A stretch of DNA of 64,000 bases from the NCBI GenBank assembly GCA_907163375.1, contig CAJQUW010000558.1, forward strand, positions 466,238-530,237. The letters are read 5' to 3'. Made by a program: the position numbers and the translations under genes. This document shows, piece by piece, positions 21,438 through 30,407 of the stretch. Each line of letters starts with the position of its first letter. The stretch's first letter is position 1. The stretch is from Prostheceraeus crozeri (taxonomy: Eukaryota; Platyhelminthes; Polycladida; Euryleptidae). The notes beneath the pieces are model-generated. The model did not search any database. It saw nothing but the letters and a program-made list of their open reading frames with translations, and had not been told where the DNA came from.

Positions 21438-24400
21438 ATGAATCGTGAAATGTCTCTCGGACAAACGTCTAGGATTGATGAATTAATCAAGAAACAAACT
21501 GCTGAGTTTGATGCGCAAATTAAACATAGTAAACGTAGTAAACGTATTAAAAAACAGAAACGTACTAGGCGTAGTATTAGACGTAATACTAAAAAACAGA
21601 AACGTGGAACAAAAGAAATATTAGAAACTCCTATTACTGATATCTTTTTTGATGATAGAATTAAGGATGAGCTTGGTGATGATTTATGTAATTTATTTAA
21701 TCCAAATGAAATTAAATATGAAAATGTATCTTTTATTAATGTAGTAAATGATATGCGGAAACTTTTAGCAAATGGTAAAATTATTAATTTACTTGGAAAA
21801 GTTATTAAAGATCAGGAAAATATAATTCAAAATTTTTACGTAACCTTCTATAATAAAAAATCATTTGAAACATGGTTTTCGAATCTGGATGAGAAATCCG
21901 ATGCTAACGAATGGATTTTTACAGGTAATATTAAATATGAAGATTTTGGAATGAAGTTAGTACAAAGATCGCATAGAGGGGCAGGGATTAATATGAAATA
22001 TAGAATCAAAGAATATTTCGGTGAATATTGTTATATTCCTTCTGAAGATTTTTGTTTTATTAAATGTTATAATGTTTTACGAGGTTTTAATGAAGAACAA
22101 GGAGAAATGATGAAAGAAATGTTTAATAATTTTTTATATAAAGAGAAAGCCACATCCAGAACAGGAGTAATGTCAAACTGTAAATTTTCTCAATTCAATA
22201 AATATTTTGGAGAATGTGTTCAATATTATAGTCCTGCCAATCGTCATTTAAATCCTAGAGGAATTGAAACGTTTCATAATTATGTTTATTACAATTATTT
22301 TCACGCAGGTTCAACAATTGGTCACTATTGTTTAATTAATAAATCTCATAAATTAAAAGCTATTAGAGAAATTGAAAATAATTTCAAACCCATATATAAA
22401 ACAGTTACTGATGAAAATCTAACAACGCGTCCATATAAAATCATAACAAAGAAAAAAATTGACTATGGTTCAACATATATTTGGGATCTCGAAACTTTTC
22501 CCGATCCTAACTGTTCAACAGCTCATCCTATTCCTTACGCTGTAGGAGCTATTAATTTTAATAAATTTATATGTTGTTTACCGAAACAAAGATTGAAAGA
22601 ATTAGAAACACGTTTGCTAAGTGATATGATTAAAATTAAACGATCAAAAGATGAAGATGAAATTAAAAAACTTAAAAAACAGATTAATGAGTATAATAAT
22701 TTAACTGAATTAGAATTTAATAAACTTCAAAATTGTGTGAAAATATTTACGAGAACTGAGGATGATGAATGTTCGATCGGGGGAAACCCAGAGGACGTAT
22801 GTCCGATCCATCAATTTTTTAAAACTCTTGGAAAATTTAATTATTCTAGAGTAACTTTAATAGCTCACAATTCATCAGGTTTTGATTCCTATTTTCCGAT
22901 AAAAGCTAATTTTAAATTATCTAAACCGCCTCTTAAAACTTCAAGAGGAATATTGACTGCTTCATTACAAAATCCTTATACAACTGAATGTGTTAGTAGA
23001 TACATTCAAAAATCTTTTAGATTTAAAAACAATATGAAAAAAGATTCACCTTCAGGTAAATTAGCACTTCAAACTATTATAATGAAATGTAGTTATCAAC
23101 ATGTAAAAACAAGTCTTTCTAAATGGTGTGAGAATTTTAAAATTCCTACGAATGTGTGTAAATTAAATTATGAAATTGGAGACATAACACATGAAAATTA
23201 TAAAGAAAAAGAAAATGAATGGAGACCATATTTAGTTAACGATATTCTTTCTTTAGCTTTTTGTATCTACAAATATAATAATGTTATGCAAGATTTAGTT
23301 GGTGAAGATATAACTACTAATTTGACATCCTCTGCTTTAACATTTAACGGTTGGATGAAAAGCGTACAAAATGACAATATAAATATTCATTCTCATATAG
23401 ATTTATGGGCTAGAAATTATATTAGAAAATCTGTTAAAGGTGGAAGAGTTTCAGCAAATATAAGAAAATACATATCGCCATTTTGTAGCATCTTGTTACC
23501 AATATTAAAACAGTATTTACCTGGTCGCTACGCTGGTGGGGCTTTGTCCCCTGGAAATAATTTAATAGATTTAATGAAACAGTATCGAGATTTAGGAGAT
23601 AAAACTGAAATTTGTAAGAAAATTTCAAATCAACTACTTGAACAAAAAAATGAATTTCTAATGGCTTTTGATGCAACATCTTTATATCCATCAGCTATGT
23701 ATGATGAAAATTCAGAATACCCTAAAGCTGAATCAGCTAGAAAATTTCGTCAAGAAGAAGAGCGGGAAATAGTATATAAATTTAATACTCAAACATTTAG
23801 ACCTAAAACTGGAATATTCTCTGTTGTGTTTCAATATCCGAATGATATGTTTTTCCAACCAGTTCCTATTAAAGATAAAGTTAAAAATCAAAATAATAAT
23901 TCTCATGTAAAAGTAATCAGGTTTAGAAATGGTATATGTTATGATGTATTAACTTCTGTTGACATACAAGAAATTGTTAGATGTGGGGGGAAAATCTTAC
24001 ATATTACTGATGGTATAATTTATGAAAAAAATTATCAAGTTTCACCATTTCGAAATTATATTGAAAAACTTTTTAATTTGAGAAAAAGATATAAAACAGA
24101 AGGAAATACTGTAGGTGATGAGTTAATTAAATTATTGATGAATTCGCTATATGGCAAAACTGTGCAAAAAGATATAACCACTAAATATCATTTATGGAAT
24201 GAGAATACATTGAGAAAAAATTTCACTCAAGAAGTAAAAGATTATGAAAAATTAAATGATGACCAATATTTAGCGAAAGTAGAAATGGAAGATGATGAAT
24301 TTCTCAAAACTAATATTGTAAAAGATGGGAAGACGTCATTCATGCCATCACACTTAGGTTCTTTCATTCTTTCTCACTCTAGAAGAATCATGAATAACTT

Positions 24401-24944
24401 TATTTTAGAAATTAATGGTTTCAAAGAAAAATACATTTATTATACAGATACTGATTCAATATATATTTCCAATGAGCTCTTTAATAAATTAGACGCGGCT
24501 GGATATGTTGGAGGAGAATTGTGTCAAGGGAAAAATGATTATGGAAATGGTGGAATTATTTTTGCAATGTTTATTGCACCTAAAGTAAAATACTGTATTA
24601 CTGTAGATGAGCAAGGGAGACTTAGTGAAAAGAAAACATTCAAAGGTTATTCACAAAACAAAGTAAAAGTAGAAGATTTTCTAAAATTATATTCGGGGAA
24701 AACATTATCGACTACAGTTAATAAACCATGGAAAAGATCTTTAGAAACTGGAATTAGTATTCCTGATAAAAATAATAATACTGAAGAAAAAAAATTTTCT
24801 GGTCAAATAAATATTCTTAAACGTCAAGCACCTGATGAAAATGAAATTATGTTACCTTATAACGGAGAAGATATTCAAGCTGAAATATTTCAAACAATCA
24901 TCTGTGAGAGTAATTTAAGTGATGATGATGACACGTGGGAATAA
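21438..24944 (+). CDS. Polinton A protein-primed DNA polymerase B
   Basis: This 1168-aa protein replicates the element DNA from its ends using a protein primer. Exonuclease motifs are WDLETF (residue 349) and IAHNSSGFDSYF (about 475). Polymerase motifs are A, FDATSLYPSAMY (about 743); B, LMNSLYGKT (about 901); and C, YTDTDSIY (about 1000). Their order and the length match Polinton polymerases. The N-terminus is very basic (KRSKRIKKQKRTRRSIRR), perhaps for DNA or nuclear targeting. The frame is open throughout in this copy. A mini-palindrome (23538-23551) lies inside the coding sequence. It is convergent with the 431-aa gene. Confidence 0.96.
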   Translation: MNREMSLGQTSRIDELIKKQTAEFDAQIKHSKRSKRIKKQKRTRRSIRRNTKKQKRGTKEILETPITDIFFDDRIKDELGDDLCNLFNPNEIKYENVSFINVVNDMRKLLANGKIINLLGKVIKDQENIIQNFYVTFYNKKSFETWFSNLDEKSDANEWIFTGNIKYEDFGMKLVQRSHRGAGINMKYRIKEYFGEYCYIPSEDFCFIKCYNVLRGFNEEQGEMMKEMFNNFLYKEKATSRTGVMSNCKFSQFNKYFGECVQYYSPANRHLNPRGIETFHNYVYYNYFHAGSTIGHYCLINKSHKLKAIREIENNFKPIYKTVTDENLTTRPYKIITKKKIDYGSTYIWDLETFPDPNCSTAHPIPYAVGAINFNKFICCLPKQRLKELETRLLSDMIKIKRSKDEDEIKKLKKQINEYNNLTELEFNKLQNCVKIFTRTEDDECSIGGNPEDVCPIHQFFKTLGKFNYSRVTLIAHNSSGFDSYFPIKANFKLSKPPLKTSRGILTASLQNPYTTECVSRYIQKSFRFKNNMKKDSPSGKLALQTIIMKCSYQHVKTSLSKWCENFKIPTNVCKLNYEIGDITHENYKEKENEWRPYLVNDILSLAFCIYKYNNVMQDLVGEDITTNLTSSALTFNGWMKSVQNDNINIHSHIDLWARNYIRKSVKGGRVSANIRKYISPFCSILLPILKQYLPGRYAGGALSPGNNLIDLMKQYRDLGDKTEICKKISNQLLEQKNEFLMAFDATSLYPSAMYDENSEYPKAESARKFRQEEEREIVYKFNTQTFRPKTGIFSVVFQYPNDMFFQPVPIKDKVKNQNNNSHVKVIRFRNGICYDVLTSVDIQEIVRCGGKILHITDGIIYEKNYQVSPFRNYIEKLFNLRKRYKTEGNTVGDELIKLLMNSLYGKTVQKDITTKYHLWNENTLRKNFTQEVKDYEKLNDDQYLAKVEMEDDEFLKTNIVKDGKTSFMPSHLGSFILSHSRRIMNNFILEINGFKEKYIYYTDTDSIYISNELFNKLDAAGYVGGELCQGKNDYGNGGIIFAMFIAPKVKYCITVDEQGRLSEKKTFKGYSQNKVKVEDFLKLYSGKTLSTTVNKPWKRSLETGISIPDKNNNTEEKKFSGQINILKRQAPDENEIMLPYNGEDIQAEIFQTIICESNLSDDDDTWE

Positions 24945-24949
24945 TAATT

Positions 24950-25100
24950 TTTTTATTACATCTAAAAAATTTATAACATCTAAAAAATTTATTACATCTA
25001 AAAACTTATTACATCTAAAAACTTTATTACATCTAAAAACTTATTACATCTAAAAATTTATTACATCTAAAAACTTATTACATCTAAAAATTTTATTACA
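24950..25100. repeat. 17-bp tandem repeat between convergent genes
   Basis: About eight copies of TTATTACATCTAAAAA(C/T) and close variants fill the space between the polymerase stop and the end of the 431-aa gene. Copy B has a shorter version at 53855-53955. It may act in transcript ending, but that is inference. Confidence 0.85.
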
Positions 25101-25167
25101 TATGAAAATATATTTATCGAATATTTTCTTTATCACATTAAGTTTTATCATATTAAGTTTTACCATA

Positions 25168-26463
25168 TTAAGTTTCATCATATAATGTTTTATCAAAAGA
25201 TAATTTAAATTTTTTTTCACTAACTATTGATTCTTCATCATCATCATAAATTGTTTCTTCATCATCATAAATTACACTTTTTGGTATAGGATGCCCTTCC
25301 ATGATAGGATACCATTCTCTTATTGGAATATCTAATTCTAAATTACATTTCTTATCTGTTAATAATATAATAGAGAAAAATATTGGTCTTTGATCTCTTT
25401 TGGAAAATTTAATAACACCACCATAATCTGAATCACTTTTAGTTTTTGTTAAAGATGATAAAATTTTAAATTGATTAGATGTAAATCCTAATTTAAATTT
25501 TGTAGACCCGACACATAGTTGTCTAACAGTATCTTCAACTATGCCATCATTATTATTTTCAATTGTAAGAAAATAAAATTTAGATAAATTTTTATAATTA
25601 CTAATATTTTTATAATCTTTTTTACCATTTACACCTTTTTCAGATGTTACAGAATCATCATTATTATCATAAGATTCTTCAATATGATTCAGAGGATTGT
25701 TATGATCGGGCAAAGCCCTAGAACCTTCGGTTCGTTTATTATGATTATGGTCATTGTTTATAGTATAAGGTGTTGACCACATATAAATTTTTTCTTGTTG
25801 AGCTAAGCCATTTATGTAAGATTTTAACAAATTAATATTTAAGTTTGAATATAATCCTATATACGTATCATCATCATATCTTTGCGGCATTTCTAATGTT
25901 TCTTGTTTATAAATTGTGTCTCTATAATAAACTTGACATAATAATTCTTCATTATGTTTTTTACTCTCTATGTGAATGTTATATTGATTTTGATCGTCAA
26001 CAAATAATCTAATTTTTTCTTTGGAAAAAGATTTTAATTTTTTAACTAATTCTTTAATATTGATATAATTAATAATTTTAGTTTCTATCCAATCAGTATT
26101 ACTAATTGGTAACACTGCTCTAATAAATCCATAAACATTATTATGACCTATTATAACCATATTTTCTTTATTTAATTCCACATAAGCTACATCATTATAT
26201 TTACTAACAATCTCCATAAATTTAATAAATGGATCTCCTGGAAACAAACAATAATTAGTTTCTATAGAAGGTAAACCTTTTGTTTGTTCTCTAAATATTT
26301 CGGCTTGTAATTGAAATAAAATATTAACATCTATACATGGATTTGTAATAGTATTATTATTATTATTATCAAAACATTTATTTTCAAATCCCGTTGATCT
26401 CGTCGAATAAGAAGAACAGGATGATGCGGGCGAATATAATTTTTTTAAATTTGGATTTTCCAT
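25168..26463 (-). CDS. Polinton A 431-aa protein, unknown (clamp-like?)
   Basis: This is one of the few minus-strand genes of the element, convergent with the polymerase and divergent from the fibre-like gene. Family not recognised. Residues 45-220 and 300-400 look like two globular halves joined by a low-complexity Asn/Asp/His linker. Phrases such as ELVKKLKSFSKEKIRLFVD and LGFTSNQFKILSSL, followed by beta-rich segments, recall the repeated fold of sliding clamps (PCNA). That reading would suit its place beside the polymerase but is weak and untested. The tail is rich in Asp/Glu from GATGAT-type repeats. Confidence 0.65.
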   Translation of the reverse strand: MENPNLKKLYSPASSCSSYSTRSTGFENKCFDNNNNNTITNPCIDVNILFQLQAEIFREQTKGLPSIETNYCLFPGDPFIKFMEIVSKYNDVAYVELNKENMVIIGHNNVYGFIRAVLPISNTDWIETKIINYINIKELVKKLKSFSKEKIRLFVDDQNQYNIHIESKKHNEELLCQVYYRDTIYKQETLEMPQRYDDDTYIGLYSNLNINLLKSYINGLAQQEKIYMWSTPYTINNDHNHNKRTEGSRALPDHNNPLNHIEESYDNNDDSVTSEKGVNGKKDYKNISNYKNLSKFYFLTIENNNDGIVEDTVRQLCVGSTKFKLGFTSNQFKILSSLTKTKSDSDYGGVIKFSKRDQRPIFFSIILLTDKKCNLELDIPIREWYPIMEGHPIPKSVIYDDEETIYDDDEESIVSEKKFKLSFDKTLYDET

Positions 26464-26564
26464 TTTTTTATTTTTATTAGAAAAATTTTATTTTTTATTT
26501 TTATTAGAAAAAATTTTATTTTTTATTTTTATTAGAAAAAATTTTATTTTTTTATTGTTAAAAA
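26464..26564. promoter_or_regulatory. Divergent spacer with AT-rich direct repeats
   Basis: About three copies of a 32-bp unit (TTTTTATTAGAAAAAATTTTA core) separate the divergently transcribed 431-aa and fibre-like genes. Because both starts abut it, it probably contains both promoters. Confidence 0.5.
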
Positions 26565-27452
26565 ATGATGTTACCAAATGTTGGTGGAGGTGCATATATC
26601 CCGAATAATCGTGAATTAGAAATAGAGATAGAAAATTATATCATGAAAACTGGAGACGTTTTATCTGGTCCATTGCATCTTTCTATTCTTCCGCAACAAA
26701 ATACAGAGTTGACAAATAAACAATATGTTGATACACAAATCAATGATTTAAAGGAAAAATATATAAACGATGTTTTGGTTCCACTGATGAATGAATTAAA
26801 GTTGCTAAAACTTAATGACAAATCATTAAACGAAAAATTATTAAAACTTGATAAAAAGGATAGAGAGCTAGAAGCAGATATAGCAAAACTTTTTAAAAAG
26901 ATTTCAGAACAATCAAAAATTTTAATATTACTTTCTATAAAGTTAAAATCTGCAGTCATTAAAAATAAACATCAGATAAAAATGTTAAAAGAACAATTAG
27001 AAGATGAAATAGAAAAACTTCCTGAAAGAATTAAAAAAAATTTAAAGCAGTTACAAACTACATTCCAAAAAAGTGTTGATGAATTAAGTTCTAAAATTAC
27101 TCAACAAATGAAAAAGATGAATAGAATAATAAATGAAGTAAACTCACTTAATGAAAAAGTTGATAAAATAAAAACTCTTAAAATCAATTTAGAAAATGAA
27201 TTAAAGAAAAATTTACAAGAAAACTCTAAAGAAAATAAAGAACAGTTAGATTCTGTTAAAAGACAATTAGATGTTCTTAAAATTAAGTTAAATGCTCTTA
27301 AAACGGCGTTGAAGATTAATCAGCAGAAAATGCAAGTTAATAGAAAAGAAATTAAAGTACATCACACACTGCTTGACGCAATAGATAAAGTGCAACAGTC
27401 AATTAATAAAGTTATCTCGAAGTTGTTGTCCATTCACAAACGTAAATCTTAA
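26565..27452 (+). CDS. Polinton A coiled-coil protein with tail-fibre-like head
   Basis: The 295-aa protein opens with a Gly-rich tip, then a motif typical of phage tail-fibre shafts: TGDVLSGPLHL (29-39), then PQQNTELTNKQYVDTQI (43-59). Residues 60-290 are an almost unbroken coiled coil rich in Lys, Leu, Glu and Asn. This build (short globular head, long trimer-type stalk) is what a spike or fibre would have. It lies upstream of the capsid genes. I infer a vertex spike or attachment protein; a purely structural coiled coil is the alternative. Start at 26565, one of two adjacent ATGs after an A-tract. Confidence 0.65.
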   Translation: MMLPNVGGGAYIPNNRELEIEIENYIMKTGDVLSGPLHLSILPQQNTELTNKQYVDTQINDLKEKYINDVLVPLMNELKLLKLNDKSLNEKLLKLDKKDRELEADIAKLFKKISEQSKILILLSIKLKSAVIKNKHQIKMLKEQLEDEIEKLPERIKKNLKQLQTTFQKSVDELSSKITQQMKKMNRIINEVNSLNEKVDKIKTLKINLENELKKNLQENSKENKEQLDSVKRQLDVLKIKLNALKTALKINQQKMQVNRKEIKVHHTLLDAIDKVQQSINKVISKLLSIHKRKS

Positions 27453-27494
27453 CACGTAGATATTTTTCCCAAAAGTCAAATTTAATCCTAAAAA

Positions 27495-28043
27495 ATGCCT
27501 ATAATTTATAAACACAATCTTAAACATTTTGCATCAAATAATAAAATTGCTCATGAACCATCTATGAAACCTGTGTACCATTATGATAGTGTAGAAACTG
27601 TCGGAACACAAAAGTTCCTAGGCACCGCAGGTGCCGTCCAAAAAGAAGGAGATGGCATCTTTTCTGGTATTGGTAGTATCGTTAACTTAATTAAAAATAA
27701 TAAAGATTTGATTACATCTGCTGCAAAAGGAGCAGCTGCTATAGGTAGTACAGCTAGTGCAATATCAAATGCTGTTAAGTCTCAAAACGAATTAAAACAA
27801 CTAGAAGCTATTCGTAAACTTAGGAATGATTCTGAAGAACTAAAAAAATTAAAAAAACTTTCAGATGAAACAAAAAATAAAATTGCTAACATAGCTGTAG
27901 AGGGTGAAACCTTGAGGAGCGGAGCTCCGTCTAATAGTAAACATAATGAAAAAACAATTGAAGAAATAAGAGGAAATGGCGTGAGTAGCAACCTTCGGTT
28001 TAACCAGCAAAGCTGTAGCGGAGCTGGTCTAGCAAAATTCTAA
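27495..28043 (+). CDS. Polinton A adenovirus VI-like minor capsid protein
   Basis: The 182-aa protein has a short polar N-terminus, a Gly/Ala-rich amphipathic segment (about 53-97, including GIFSGIGSIVNLI and SAAKGAAAIGSTASA), a Lys/Leu helix and a C-terminal tail ending GAGLAKF. This layout resembles adenovirus protein VI, which disrupts endosomal membranes, and its place just before the major capsid gene fits a capsid-internal protein. The assignment is by layout and not by sequence identity. GC-rich mini-palindromes lie inside its coding sequence at 27621-27635, 27916-27928 and 27990-28000. Confidence 0.55.
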   Translation: MPIIYKHNLKHFASNNKIAHEPSMKPVYHYDSVETVGTQKFLGTAGAVQKEGDGIFSGIGSIVNLIKNNKDLITSAAKGAAAIGSTASAISNAVKSQNELKQLEAIRKLRNDSEELKKLKKLSDETKNKIANIAVEGETLRSGAPSNSKHNEKTIEEIRGNGVSSNLRFNQQSCSGAGLAKF

Positions 28044-28196
28044 AATATATTTTTTAGTAAAATTTTTTTTAGTAAAATTTTTTTAGTAAAATTTTTTAGT
28101 AAAATTTTTTTAGTAAAATTATTTAAGTAAAATTATTTTAGCAGAATTTTTTCTGTCTGTGAGAAAAAACAAAAAGTCAAATTATTTTTTATAAAA
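28044..28196. promoter_or_regulatory. Spacer with AGTAAAATTTTTT repeats
   Basis: Six or so imperfect copies of TTTAGTAAAATTTTT precede the major capsid gene. The abundance of the capsid transcript would suit a strong promoter here; this is inference. Confidence 0.45.
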
Positions 28197-29531
28197 ATGT
28201 CTTCGCTTATCGAAAATAAATTTAGATTAGACGATCCTCCGTTCGTCAGTTATAATCAAAAAAAGAATGACTATATAAGAATTGCTATGAATCCCGGATC
28301 TTCCAGTAGAGTAAATACTGGAGGAGATTTAATTTTTGAAGTTGATAATCAGCAGAGCTATTTATATTTACCTGATTCATTTTTACACTGTGAATATTCT
28401 TTATATAGTGATGCTAATTTTACAACACCATTACCAGAAACCGATAATATTACACTAGAAAATAATTTTTTTCCAAGATTATTTACACAAATGCGTTTAG
28501 ATGTTGCAACTCAAAATATAGAAACAATAAGTGATTCCCCAGGTGTAATTGATACAATGCTTAGATTTGTAACAATTGGTGAAAATAATAAAAAGCATGA
28601 AATCGAAGGTTGGTTTCCTGATACTAATGATGGTATAATTGTTGATGATTTAACTCACGCTGGAACAGATGCAGCAGGAATTGCGAAAGATGTAGAAAAT
28701 ATTGCAAAACATTTAAATAAAACAAATAATGATGCATATAAAGAAAGACGTGAATTTAACAAGAAAAGTAAACAGACAGTAAATTGGTCATTGTCTCCAT
28801 TATTCGGATATTTAGATTATGACAAAATATCATATCAATTTAAATTTAAATTAATAATTCATCGTACGGCAAATAATGAATTAATCTTTTTTGGTAAGAC
28901 TGGAAAAAAAGCATATTTAAAAATTGATAGACTTGAATGGTGGATTAAGCATATTACTCCTAGTTTAGAGATTGAAACAGCTATTGCAAAAAGATTAAAT
29001 ACTAACAAACCAATTCCAGTAAATTTTCTAAAGCGTACTGCCAGTTCAGTAACTTTTTCCGAACAAAGATTTAACTGGCATTTTACTAGAACTGCGAATA
29101 CTCCAAGATATTTATTACTAACATTTCAAAGAAATAATTCTCCAAGTTTTGATAAGAACAATAATATTTTTCATATTAATACAATTCGAAGTTTACAAGT
29201 TTCATTAAATCAAACTCGATATCCAATTGATCCATTAAGATTCGATGATACCAATAATCAATTTATGGAAGGATATGATTCTTATAGAAATCTTTGTATA
29301 GAATTTGGAGTTGAACCACAATTAACTCCTGGAGATTGGAGACATTTATATCCAATTTTCTGTTTCGATTTAAGTGCACAATCTGAAGATATTATTAAAA
29401 ATGGTTGTGATGTAACGATTAATATTGAAAAGAAAGATTCCACAACTTCATTGATGGCTTATGGTTTATTGCTAGAAGATGTAAAATATTCTATTGAAGT
29501 TCTTAATGGGAAGATGACTAGGATAGGCTAA
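28197..29531 (+). CDS. Polinton A major capsid protein
   Basis: The 444-aa protein matches the Polinton major capsid family, the double jelly-roll protein related to adenovirus hexon-type capsid proteins and often annotated in animal genomes as F54H12.2-like. Recognised phrases are DSPGVIDTMLRFV, LFGYLDYDKISY, RLEWWIKHI, NWHFTRTANTPRYLL, GYDSYRNLCIEFG and TPGDWRHLYPIFCFDLS. It builds the pseudo-hexagonal faces of the particle. The start follows TTTTATAAAA. The frame is intact, and copy B encodes a version about 97% identical by eye. Confidence 0.92.
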   Translation: MSSLIENKFRLDDPPFVSYNQKKNDYIRIAMNPGSSSRVNTGGDLIFEVDNQQSYLYLPDSFLHCEYSLYSDANFTTPLPETDNITLENNFFPRLFTQMRLDVATQNIETISDSPGVIDTMLRFVTIGENNKKHEIEGWFPDTNDGIIVDDLTHAGTDAAGIAKDVENIAKHLNKTNNDAYKERREFNKKSKQTVNWSLSPLFGYLDYDKISYQFKFKLIIHRTANNELIFFGKTGKKAYLKIDRLEWWIKHITPSLEIETAIAKRLNTNKPIPVNFLKRTASSVTFSEQRFNWHFTRTANTPRYLLLTFQRNNSPSFDKNNNIFHINTIRSLQVSLNQTRYPIDPLRFDDTNNQFMEGYDSYRNLCIEFGVEPQLTPGDWRHLYPIFCFDLSAQSEDIIKNGCDVTINIEKKDSTTSLMAYGLLLEDVKYSIEVLNGKMTRIG

Positions 29532-29655
29532 AGCCAGAGGAGCTTCGCTCCGATCGGTTAGTAACCTGAGGACCTTTGGTCCGATAGGCTAAAGCCAGAG
29601 GAGCTTCGCTCCGATCGGTTAGTAACCTGAGGACCTTTGGTCCGATAGGCTAAAG
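29525..29655. repeat. Tandem 68-bp unit built of two mini-palindromes
   Basis: Two full copies and a partial one of a unit containing GGAGCTTCGCTCC and GGACCTTTGGTCC follow the capsid stop. Each is a GC-rich hairpin of the sort scattered over the element. Copy B has only one reduced unit at this place. Confidence 0.9.
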
Positions 29656-29846
29656 CCCAAGACTTCGTCGTTTAATTAATTTAATTTTTTTGATAACTTA
29701 AAATTTTGATAACTAGAATAGATTAAAATTTTTTGGTAACTTAAAATTTTTTCATAACTAGAATAGATTAAAAATTCTTAACTTAAAATTCTTAACTTAA
29801 AATTCTTAACTTAAAATTTTCGTAACTTAAAATTTTTTTATTAAAA

Positions 29847-30311
29847 ATGTCGCAAGCGAAAAGTAATATTAATAATAAAACTGTTGAATTAAAATTACGT
29901 AATATTGTTGACAAAAATACCCCTAAAACTATTACTATTAATAAAAAAAAGTATTACATAAGTAAACCAATGATAGAGAATATTCAATTACAAGAAGAAA
30001 AGAATGGCGGGATTCTCCCATTAATTCCACTAATAATAGGTGGCATAGCAGCAGCAGGAAGTGTTGCAGGTGGGACAGCTGGTATTGTCCAAGCAGTAAA
30101 TAAAAATAAATCAGAGAAGGCAGCATTAGAAGAACAAAAACGTCATAACAGAGAGTTAGAGAAAGTTGCTAGGGGAGAAGGAATAGTAGATAATTTTATT
30201 AGTAAATTAAAATTAGTTGATGAAGGAAAACGAGTTCTTAAAAATATTCTCCACAATGTTGATGATTTAATTGAAATTAAGAAACTAAAGATGGTTCTGG
30301 AATATATCTAA
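29847..30311 (+). CDS. Polinton A pX-like hydrophobic protein
   Basis: The 154-aa protein has a basic N-terminus, a Gly/Ala/Ile-rich hydrophobic stretch at residues 54-80 (GGILPLIPLIIGG, AAGSVAGGTAGI), then a basic helix. This pattern recalls adenovirus core/minor proteins pX and the hydrophobic minor capsid proteins of adintoviruses and Polintons. It lies between the capsid gene and the PLA2-integrase gene, a place where capsid-internal proteins are expected. Membrane-active or DNA-binding functions are both possible. Confidence 0.55.
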   Translation: MSQAKSNINNKTVELKLRNIVDKNTPKTITINKKKYYISKPMIENIQLQEEKNGGILPLIPLIIGGIAAAGSVAGGTAGIVQAVNKNKSEKAALEEQKRHNRELEKVARGEGIVDNFISKLKLVDEGKRVLKNILHNVDDLIEIKKLKMVLEYI

Positions 30312-30407
30312 GTCCTAGTATGATAAGGTAATAACCTCAAGACCTTTGGTTCTTTTCGGTAAAACATTTATTTTATTTTATCTTTTAAATTTTTTTTATC
30401 TTTTAAA

